From the NCBI GenBank assembly GCA_025449775.1, contig JANWIS010000153.1, positions 1-7,506 on the forward strand: a stretch of DNA of 7,506 bases, given 5' to 3'. Source of the stretch: Ignavibacteriaceae bacterium. GTDB taxonomy: Bacteria > Bacteroidota > Ignavibacteria > Ignavibacteriales > Ignavibacteriaceae. The notes below the pieces were generated by a model that was given only the letters and a program-made list of their open reading frames with translations, searched no databases and was not told where the DNA came from. Both the position numbers and the translations under genes were made by a program. This document shows positions 1 to 5,546 of this stretch, piece after piece; the stretch's first letter is position 1, and every line of letters starts with the position of its first letter.

Positions 1-1
1 A

Positions 2-76
2 AAGCATCTCAAAGAAAAGTTTAATGTTCTGATCGAAGTTAATCATACAAAGCTAAAACATCCGGAATTTAAATAA
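2..76 (+). CDS. C-terminal end of an unidentified upstream protein (possibly RapZ C-terminal-like)
   Basis: The last 24 codons of a gene entering from the left, ending in TAA at 74-76. The tail contains HLKEKF, then NH, and ends HPEFK. Its stop overlaps the ATG of the next gene by one base (TAATG), the usual sign of translational coupling, so it is probably a real gene end in the same operon. The spacing of the LKEKF, NH and KL elements resembles the end of RapZ C-terminal domains, which finish with a helix, a beta strand and an RHR-like segment. From general family knowledge, RapZ-C-like domains, sometimes fused to an aminoglycoside-type sugar kinase, can lie beside MurU-like nucleotidyltransferases. 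With 24 residues this identity is only a guess; that the frame is coding is more likely. Confidence 0.5.
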   Translation, partial: KHLKEKFNVLIEVNHTKLKHPEFK

Positions 77-819
77 TGCGTGCGATGATTCTTGCTGCAG
101 GATTAGGAACAAGATTGAAACCGCTAACAAATTCAATTCCAAAAGCATTAATAAAAATTAAGGGATTTACAGTTCTTGAGCTTCAAATCAGGAAATTGCG
201 ATCGGAAGGATTCAACAAAATTGTTATTAATGTGCATCACTTTGCTGAGCAAGTAAAAGATCACCTTGCTCAAAATAACTTCTTTGACACCGATATTTCA
301 ATCTCTGATGAAAGTCAAAAACTGCTTGACACAGGTGGTGGATTAAAAAAAGCTTCTCATTTTTTTTCTGATGGAAATCCATTTCTTGTTCAGAATGTTG
401 ATATCCTTTCGGATATAAGTCTGAAAAAATTAATGAATCTTCACAAGTCATCCGGTAACCCTACTACTTTGGCAATAAGTCAAAGAAATTCTTCCAGGAA
501 ATTTTTGTTCAGTAAGAATGAAATTTTATCCGGTTGGATGAATGAAAAAACCGGTGAGAAGAAAATCGCAAGAAAAGATGGAACTGATCTCGTTCCATAT
601 TCATTCAGTGGAATTCAGATTATTGATCCTTCACTCTTCAAATATTTTCCAGATAAAGATATTTTTTCACTAGTGGAATTTTATTTATCGGCGGCAGAAA
701 AAGAACCCATTAAAGGATTTTTACACGACGATGATTACTGGATCGATCTGGGAAAACCTGAAAACATAATAGAGGCTGAAAAAAAATTTGTTCAGATCAG
801 GAATATCTATCAAGTCTAA
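76..819 (+). CDS. Sugar-1-phosphate nucleotidyltransferase, MurU-like
   Basis: A 247-residue cytoplasmic enzyme of the NTP_transferase family, the fold that joins a sugar 1-phosphate to an NTP and releases pyrophosphate. The nucleotide-binding signature GLGTRLKPLT is at residues 9-18, followed by PKAL (22-25). LDTGGGL (84-90) is the base/sugar-binding loop, D109 in NVD is the expected first metal ligand, and D224 in WIDLG (222-226) the second. The FSGIQIIDPSLF block (177-188), the FSLVEF segment and the closing W-x-D-L-G-K-P are arranged as in MurU (MurNAc-1-phosphate uridylyltransferase of peptidoglycan recycling), and the length fits that short class, which lacks a C-terminal beta-helix. 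Mannose-1-phosphate guanylyltransferase-like or glucose-1-phosphate transferases are alternatives, and the substrate cannot be settled here. The ATG is fixed by its TAATG overlap with the upstream gene. The last 23 bases overlap lptB tail to tail. Confidence 0.88.
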   Translation: MRAMILAAGLGTRLKPLTNSIPKALIKIKGFTVLELQIRKLRSEGFNKIVINVHHFAEQVKDHLAQNNFFDTDISISDESQKLLDTGGGLKKASHFFSDGNPFLVQNVDILSDISLKKLMNLHKSSGNPTTLAISQRNSSRKFLFSKNEILSGWMNEKTGEKKIARKDGTDLVPYSFSGIQIIDPSLFKYFPDKDIFSLVEFYLSAAEKEPIKGFLHDDDYWIDLGKPENIIEAEKKFVQIRNIYQV

Positions 820-1534
820 ACTTCTCACCAAGGTATAATCTTTTTACTGCTTCATCACTTGCAAGTTCGTTTGCTTTACCTTGTTTAAAAATTACTCCGT
901 CAATAAGGATATAAGCATTATCAACTATGCTTAGAGTTTCATGAACATTGTGATCAGTTATAAGGATTCCTATTCCCCTATTCTTAAGATTTGCGACTAT
1001 AACCATAATGTCTTCAACAGCAATTGGATCAATACCGGCAAAAGGTTCATCAAGCAGAATGAAACTAGGATCGGTGGCAAGTGCTCTTGCAATTTCAGTT
1101 CTTCTTCTTTCTCCACCACTAAGTTGAAATCCTTTACTCTTTCTGATATTATTAATTGATAGCTCATTAAGAAGTTTCTCACATTTTTCCTCTCTTGCAT
1201 TTTTATCGAGGGTTGTCATTTCGAGAACTGCTAAAAGATTTTCTTCAACCGTCAGTCTTCTGAAAATTGATGCTTCCTGCGGAAGATAACCGATACCCAT
1301 TTTTGCTCTTTTATACATCGGGACTTTTGTGATTTCTTCATCATCAAGAAAAACTCTTCCTGCATCGGGTTTAATCATTCCTGTTAACATGTAAAATGTG
1401 GTGGTTTTTCCGGCGCCGTTTGGACCCAAAAGTCCCACGATCTCACCTTTAGAAACCTGAACCGATGCTTTATTTACTACTTTTCTTTTTTTGTAGCTTT
1501 TTATTAATGAATCACTTCTGAGCGTAGTTGCCAT
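797..1534 (-). CDS. lptB: LPS export ABC transporter ATP-binding protein LptB
   Basis: A 245-residue ABC ATPase that powers extraction of LPS from the inner membrane, working as a dimer on LptF/LptG (not in this window). All nucleotide-binding motifs are intact: Walker A GPNGAGKTT (37-45), Q-loop Q86 in GYLPQE, signature LSGGE (138-142), Walker B FILLDEP (158-164) and switch histidine H195 in ITDHN. LptB-specific features are the GLLGPNGAGKTTTFYM context, PLP-like YLPQEASIFRRL, LLDEPFAGIDPIAV and the C-terminal YLGEKFRL, which matches the usual LptB ending. Four extra residues (DRYS) follow that ending, encoded in the overlap with the convergent gene. Branched-chain amino-acid transporter ATPases are close relatives, but the LPS-gene context and the ending favour LptB. 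It is the last gene of the operon and starts 2 bp after the OstA gene's stop, without a visible Shine-Dalgarno. Confidence 0.96.
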   Translation of the reverse strand: MATTLRSDSLIKSYKKRKVVNKASVQVSKGEIVGLLGPNGAGKTTTFYMLTGMIKPDAGRVFLDDEEITKVPMYKRAKMGIGYLPQEASIFRRLTVEENLLAVLEMTTLDKNAREEKCEKLLNELSINNIRKSKGFQLSGGERRRTEIARALATDPSFILLDEPFAGIDPIAVEDIMVIVANLKNRGIGILITDHNVHETLSIVDNAYILIDGVIFKQGKANELASDEAVKRLYLGEKFRLDRYS

Positions 1535-1536
1535 AT

Positions 1537-2919
1537 TTATTTTCGATTTAAAATAAATTCTTTTTTAAGAGGACGATTTTCATGCAGAACAAATTTAGTT
1601 AAAGTGAAAGTTCTTTCTAAACCTTCTACTTTTGCTTCAGGATGATATTCACTGGTTGGAGAACCATACAATTTCACTACGTCAACTTCATTTTCTTCAA
1701 ATAAAATTATTGCTTTGTGAGCCGTCGATTTTACAACACCATTTGGAGTTTCTTCATCAAATAAATAATAAATGGATTGCACTCGTCCTTCAAAATCTGC
1801 TTTCTGTAATTCATTTTCAGTAAAATAAAATTTCACACTGTCTGATGAAGTCTGGTCAAATCTTTCAGCAAAAGTTTTATTCTGTGAAAGCATAAATGAA
1901 TTTCCATTAACATCGAGGATATCAATCTGACCATCATTGAGATAAATTGTAATTGAATCGCCAGTTAATTGTGAATTCTCATACCACATAACCGGTTTTT
2001 CAGAACCTTCACTTAAAATATCCGTGATAATTTTTTCATCTGACCGATAATATGTTGTCAGGTTATTCAGCGATGCAAAATTACCTCTTAGAATTTTTAC
2101 CGAGTCAATTGCTTTAAAAAGATTTTCGTTGTCTCTGATGCCTTCCATAATTTTACTTTTGATGAACAGGGTATCGATCGTGATTTCGTCAGACGAATCG
2201 TTTTCTGCAAAGTAAGACGTATCAATTTGCATTAAAAGAGGGTCTTCATTTATAATCGTATATTTTTTTATTCCATCATCTTCAAGATGTGAACCAAAGA
2301 TGGTTATATTATCAGCAACATTTTTAATGCTCACATTTCCATCTGCAATGCTGTATTTATTTTTACGCAGATGAACAAGAGTGTCTGCTTTGATGATATT
2401 ACTACCATCGTTTATTGTCACATTCCCAACGGCTATTGATTTATCAATGTTGCGGAAGTAAGTTAGTTCATCTGACAGAAGAGTTGTGGAAGAATCTACC
2501 AGATTCACATTCGATTGAAAAAATGCACGCGATTCATCAAAATAATATTCACCACTGTCGGCTGTAAGAATAACTTTTGTGTCATCAAGAATAACTCCTG
2601 AAGTGCTTTTAGTTTTTTTAAGATCTCCAAAATAAAATCCGCGTTCAGTTTTAAGAGTGAGACTATCCTGGATTGCAATTACATTACCAATCAATTCGGC
2701 TTCATTCCTGGCAAGATATTGTATAGCCCGATTGCAAGTGACAACAACATTTCCCTGGATCAGTTTTACATTTCCAACTATTTCACGAACTGATTCACCG
2801 CCAACTACTTTACCAAAAAGATTATCGCCAATAACTGTTATCATCTCCCCTTCGCTCTGAGGTTTGATGGTTGTTAAAAAAATAAAAAAGCATATTGGCA
2901 GATATGATAACCTCAGCAT
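1537..2919 (-). CDS. OstA/LptA-type periplasmic LPS transport protein
   Basis: A 460-residue secreted beta-rich protein of the OstA/LptA family, expected to carry LPS across the periplasm between LptC and the outer-membrane LptD. Residues 1 to about 20 form a Sec signal peptide with a hydrophobic run of about LPICFFIFL. Residues 49-222 are six gapless 29-residue repeats beginning GNV, GNV, SGV, SNV, GNV, GNV at 49, 78, 107, 136, 165 and 194, with a conserved aspartate/hydrophobic pattern typical of OstA beta-jellyroll strands. Looser repeats start near 287, 321, 360 and 401. The protein is about 2.5 times the length of E. coli LptA (185 residues) but lacks room for an LptD barrel, so it is neither a standard LptA nor an LptD; long OstA-family proteins are typical of Bacteroidota relatives. 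The start is set by TAATG coupling with the lptC stop, and lptB follows after 2 bp. Confidence 0.85.
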   Translation of the reverse strand: MLRLSYLPICFFIFLTTIKPQSEGEMITVIGDNLFGKVVGGESVREIVGNVKLIQGNVVVTCNRAIQYLARNEAELIGNVIAIQDSLTLKTERGFYFGDLKKTKSTSGVILDDTKVILTADSGEYYFDESRAFFQSNVNLVDSSTTLLSDELTYFRNIDKSIAVGNVTINDGSNIIKADTLVHLRKNKYSIADGNVSIKNVADNITIFGSHLEDDGIKKYTIINEDPLLMQIDTSYFAENDSSDEITIDTLFIKSKIMEGIRDNENLFKAIDSVKILRGNFASLNNLTTYYRSDEKIITDILSEGSEKPVMWYENSQLTGDSITIYLNDGQIDILDVNGNSFMLSQNKTFAERFDQTSSDSVKFYFTENELQKADFEGRVQSIYYLFDEETPNGVVKSTAHKAIILFEENEVDVVKLYGSPTSEYHPEAKVEGLERTFTLTKFVLHENRPLKKEFILNRK

Positions 2920-3455
2920 TAATTTTTATCAGCCCTGGTTATATAAGTGATATTATAAATTACGTAATTCCTTAAGTGCTGATCCGATTCAAAACCAAAA
3001 CCTTCAATATGTTCCTGAGGTGAATCAATGGTAACAAATTTATTTGAAACAATTTTTTTGTCTTTATTCCGCCATACAAGCTCATCTGTTTTAACAACGA
3101 TTCCGCTATCGTTAACTGCCACAACACTATCAATTGCAAACAGGTCATTTGTCCGCTCGTCAACTCTTCCACGTTTTGATGTGAGGGTGGTGGTTTTAAT
3201 TTCAAAAGAATTAAAAAATTCTACTTTCAAACCGTCATCAAGAATAGTTTCCTTCCGCTCGTCAAACATTTGAAGATGGCCTGAATATAAAACCGCTTTT
3301 GTCTGTCCCGAATCAGTAAACAAAACAGTAGAGTTCCAGCTTTCTTGAGCAGGAAGTTCTCTGCCGATTAAAGTTTCATCAATGTGTGGTTTAACATCTC
3401 CTTTATTGCAGCCAACAATAACGATCATTATCGGGATGACATATAAAAATCTCAT
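2919..3455 (-). CDS. lptC: LPS export protein LptC, lipoprotein form
   Basis: A 178-residue protein of the LptC family, which receives LPS from the LptB2FG transporter and passes it to LptA. The N-terminus has a short hydrophobic stretch ending in a lipobox-like IVGC with C16 as the likely lipidated residue. This predicts a lipoprotein, unlike the E. coli form, which is held by a transmembrane helix; lipoprotein LptC is known in Bacteroidota relatives. Residues about 45-172 are a beta-rich LptC/YrbK domain, including AVLYSGHLQMF, LTSKRGRVDE, KTDELVW (122-128) and EGFGFESD (151-158), the last two being conserved spots near the end of the family. Its ATG overlaps the kdsD stop as ATGA (4 bp) and its TAA overlaps the next start as TAATG, so translation is probably coupled on both sides. 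Sequence is too divergent for certainty alone; context makes the call firm. Confidence 0.87.
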   Translation of the reverse strand: MRFLYVIPIMIVIVGCNKGDVKPHIDETLIGRELPAQESWNSTVLFTDSGQTKAVLYSGHLQMFDERKETILDDGLKVEFFNSFEIKTTTLTSKRGRVDERTNDLFAIDSVVAVNDSGIVVKTDELVWRNKDKKIVSNKFVTIDSPQEHIEGFGFESDQHLRNYVIYNITYITRADKN

Positions 3456-4429
3456 CTGCTTTGCAATCCGAGATTTACAAGATCGTGAAGATGCAATATC
3501 CCAATCGGTTTTTTTAATTTATCAACAACAATAAGAGATGTGATTTTATGATTCTCCATATGCTGAAGTGCAAATGAAGCTAGAAAATCTTTTTCAATTA
3601 CTTTTGGATTTTTGGACATTATATCGGTTGCAATAAGATGTTTGATATCTAAAGTTTTTTCAAGGAGTCTCCGCAAATCTCCATCAGTAATTATACCGCT
3701 TAGTCTGTCATCATTATTAATTACACAGGTAGTTCCAAATCTTTTACTTGTCATTTCAATAATTATATCCTTAATCGTAGCATTTTCTTTTACAACAGGA
3801 ATTCCTTCACCTTTAGTCATTATTTCATCAATCCTTAATGATAACCTTTTGCCAAGACTTCCACCGGGGTGAAGAAGTGCAAAATCTTCTGCAGTAAATC
3901 CTCTTTTCTGAAGCAGTGCTACTGATAATGCATCACCCATAACAAGAGCAGCAGTTGTTGAAGAAGTTGGTGCAAGATCGTGCGGACAAGCTTCTTCTGC
4001 GACACTGATGTTTAGAAAGATATCACATTTTTTTACAAACTGTGATTCAGGATTTCCAGACATTGTTATTAGTTTTAAACCAAGTCTTTTAAACATTGGG
4101 ATAAGTTTTTCGATTTCATCCGTAGAACCACTTTTAGAAATAATAATCACAACATCTTCTTTTCTGACCATTCCAAGATCACCATGAAGAGCATCAGTCG
4201 GATGCATATATATCGCAGCTGTTCCAGTTGAATTTAAAGTGGCAACAATTTTTCGTGCTATGAGTCCTGATTTACCCATTCCTGTTAAGACAACTCTTCC
4301 AGTCGATTCATAAATAACTTCCACTGCTTTTACAAAATCATCATTGATGCTTGATGCAAGATTAGCAACAGCTCCAGCTTCAATTCTTATAACATTCTTT
4401 CCTGTCTTTATTATTTCGTTATCTGCCAA
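3452..4429 (-). CDS. kdsD: Arabinose-5-phosphate isomerase KdsD (KpsF/GutQ family)
   Basis: A 325-residue cytoplasmic enzyme that interconverts D-ribulose 5-phosphate and D-arabinose 5-phosphate, the first committed step to Kdo. It has an N-terminal SIS sugar isomerase domain (about 40-175) and a CBS pair (about 204-260 and 268-323). Residues K53, H82, E105, E146 and H187 line up at a constant offset of 6 with E. coli KdsD K59, H88, E111, E152 and H193, which family work ties to catalysis. The GMGKSG, LHGDLG, EACP-x-x-LAPT and GFTAEDFALLHPGG blocks are intact. The start codon is TTG: an in-frame stop lies seven codons upstream, no ATG lies between, and the first internal ATG (residue 51) would remove the start of the SIS domain. 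An AAGGA motif lies 5 nt before the TTG. It follows kdsA by 37 bp and overlaps lptC by 4 bp. Confidence 0.96.
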   Translation of the reverse strand: MADNEIIKTGKNVIRIEAGAVANLASSINDDFVKAVEVIYESTGRVVLTGMGKSGLIARKIVATLNSTGTAAIYMHPTDALHGDLGMVRKEDVVIIISKSGSTDEIEKLIPMFKRLGLKLITMSGNPESQFVKKCDIFLNISVAEEACPHDLAPTSSTTAALVMGDALSVALLQKRGFTAEDFALLHPGGSLGKRLSLRIDEIMTKGEGIPVVKENATIKDIIIEMTSKRFGTTCVINNDDRLSGIITDGDLRRLLEKTLDIKHLIATDIMSKNPKVIEKDFLASFALQHMENHKITSLIVVDKLKKPIGILHLHDLVNLGLQSR

Positions 4430-4434
4430 GTTCG

Positions 4435-4439
4435 TCCTT
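4435..4439 (-). promoter_or_regulatory. Ribosome binding site of kdsD
   Basis: On the minus strand the sequence reads AAGGA, then five bases, then TTG. It is the clearest Shine-Dalgarno in the window, and it supports the TTG start of kdsD at 4427-4429 where no ATG is available. Confidence 0.65.
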
Positions 4440-4466
4440 AGTTTTTAATTGGTTAGAAAAATATTT

Positions 4467-5294
4467 TCAGAATTTTTTAATGACTGAATCAATTGCACTT
4501 ACTTCTATTAAAAGATTTTCAAGCTCACTTAACTTTAATTGGCTTTCAGAATCACTCAATGCATTTGCAGGATCAGGATGAACTTCCAGGAACAAAGCAT
4601 CTATTCCTATTGCTGTAGCAGCTTTTGATAAAGGTTTAATAAATTCCGGTTTGCCGCCTGTTTTACCATCGCTTCCCGGACGCTGAACCGAATGAGTTGC
4701 ATCCATTACAACCGGATAGCCAAACTCTTTCATAATAATGAGAGATCGCATATCAACAATTAAATCATTATATCCAAAAGTTGAACCTCGTTCAGTGAGT
4801 AAAATTTTTTTGTTACCAGTTGATTCAATTTTTCCAATTACATGCTTCATATCTTCTGGCGGGAGAAATTGTCCCTTCTTTACATTAACTATTTTCCCAC
4901 TTTCTCCGGCAGCAATTAAAAGTTCGGTTTGCCTGCATAAAAACGCAGGGATCTGGAGTGCATCTGCACAATCAACCACTTTAGAAATTTCTTCAACCGA
5001 ATGAACATCGGTCATTACAGGCAGTTCAAATTCTTCACGCACTTTATTTAATATCCTGATAGCCAAAGAATCATCCATCCCTTTAAATGAATTGATGCTT
5101 GTCCTGTTAGCTTTTTTATAGCTCGATTTAAAGATAAATGGTAAATGAAGGTTTGATGTGATCTTTTTTATTTGTTCTGCAGTTTGCAATGTTATTTTTT
5201 CATTTTCGACAACACAAGGTCCAGCTATTAAAGCAAATGGAAGTCCGGAGCCTAATTTTACATTTCTTATTTCGATCATCATCGGGAGTAACAT
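4467..5294 (-). CDS. kdsA: 3-deoxy-8-phosphooctulonate (Kdo 8-phosphate) synthase KdsA
   Basis: A 275-residue cytoplasmic TIM-barrel aldolase of the DAHP synthase/KdsA family. It condenses phosphoenolpyruvate with D-arabinose 5-phosphate to Kdo 8-phosphate, using the product of the next gene. Conserved blocks include IAGPCVVEN (23-31), FKSSYKKANRTS (55-66), TDVHS (95-99), IPAFLCRQT (115-123), NVKKGQFLPPEDM (137-149), ERGSTFGYND (168-177), MDATHSVQRPG (197-207) and LEVHPDP (236-242). C27, H201, E237 and D248 match the metal ligands C11, H185, E222 and D233 of Aquifex KdsA, so this is the metal-dependent class; E. coli KdsA has Asn at the Cys position. The annotated ATG at 5294 gives a short MLLPMM lead; the methionines at 5282 or 5279 are equally plausible starts, and no strong Shine-Dalgarno decides. 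It is the first gene of the minus-strand operon. Confidence 0.95.
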   Translation of the reverse strand: MLLPMMIEIRNVKLGSGLPFALIAGPCVVENEKITLQTAEQIKKITSNLHLPFIFKSSYKKANRTSINSFKGMDDSLAIRILNKVREEFELPVMTDVHSVEEISKVVDCADALQIPAFLCRQTELLIAAGESGKIVNVKKGQFLPPEDMKHVIGKIESTGNKKILLTERGSTFGYNDLIVDMRSLIIMKEFGYPVVMDATHSVQRPGSDGKTGGKPEFIKPLSKAATAIGIDALFLEVHPDPANALSDSESQLKLSELENLLIEVSAIDSVIKKF

Positions 5295-5323
5295 TTTACT
5301 GTAAGACTTTGTAAATATAATAA

Positions 5324-5352
5324 ATTATAATATTTGTTCGTCCGTAAATCCA
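5324..5352 (-). promoter_or_regulatory. Possible promoter of the kdsA-kdsD-lptC-ostA-lptB operon
   Basis: On the minus strand a perfect TATAAT (5324-5329) lies 17 bp downstream of TGGATT (5347-5352), a poor -35 with 3 of 6 consensus matches. A start near 5317 would leave a leader of about 20 bases before the kdsA ATG. In AT-rich DNA a TATAAT is common by chance, and the group's own promoter consensus may differ, so this is only a candidate. Confidence 0.2.
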
Positions 5353-5477
5353 CCGACTTAATCCTTTTCATCAATTAATTGGAATGAATTATAAAAAGTA
5401 AATCGTCATTCAACCGTTCAAAGTGATTTTGTATGGTTCATCACAAATAAAATCTCTGTTATGATATTTGTATTGTA

Positions 5478-5507
5478 TTGTCGGATGTATTCATTAAATT
5501 TTACAAT
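5478..5507 (+). promoter_or_regulatory. Possible promoter of the PIG-L gene
   Basis: TTGTCG (5478-5483) and TACAAT (5502-5507) are separated by 18 bp and match the sigma-70 consensus at 4 and 5 of 6 positions. They lie about 40 bp before the ATG. A second candidate, GATATTTG (5463-5470), resembles the TAnnTTTG element of Bacteroidota but has no clear upstream partner. Neither is strong. Confidence 0.22.
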
Positions 5508-5546
5508 ACTTCTGTTAAAATTATGGTTAAATAAAAATTTTATTGC

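Larger units (their letters stand above)
5295..5546. other. Divergent intergenic region
   Basis: 252 bp between the starts of kdsA (minus) and the PIG-L gene (plus). It is strongly AT-rich, and no ORF with a recognisable product, tRNA-like fold, long repeat or convincing hairpin was seen. It must carry the promoters for both directions; only weak candidates could be proposed. A 10-bp palindrome CAATTAATTG lies at 5372-5381, which may be chance in such AT-rich sequence. Confidence 0.7.

Noticed and set aside
227..451. Minus-strand ORF of 74 codons within the nucleotidyltransferase gene
   Set aside because: It lies wholly inside a gene with intact family motifs, and its product has no recognisable pattern.
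819..900. Bidirectional terminator at the convergent gene ends
   Set aside because: No GC-rich stem followed by a T-run was found, and the region is mostly coding for lptB.
941..1200. ORFs of 67-72 codons on both strands inside lptB
   Set aside because: They overlap the signature and Walker B coding region of lptB in other frames and have no independent support.
2657..2860. Plus-strand ORF of 67 codons opposite the OstA gene
   Set aside because: It is a shadow of the secreted protein's coding strand, low in complexity and rich in Ser, Thr and Ile.
2972..3273. Overlapping ORFs of 77 and 81 codons inside lptC
   Set aside because: They lie in other frames across the conserved LptC domain, with no plausible product.
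3612..3872. Plus-strand ORF of 86 codons with hydrophobic stretches opposite kdsD
   Set aside because: The apparent membrane segment is the complement of the CBS domain coding sequence.
4738..5004. Plus-strand ORF of 88 codons opposite kdsA
   Set aside because: It is antisense to highly conserved KdsA catalytic blocks, and no start signal was seen.
5372..5381. 10-bp palindrome CAATTAATTG as an operator
   Set aside because: It is short and made of AT-rich half-sites with no second copy, so chance is likely.
5468..5480. TTGTA repeated about 2.6 times
   Set aside because: It is too short to be a meaningful tandem repeat; it matters only as part of the possible -35 region.
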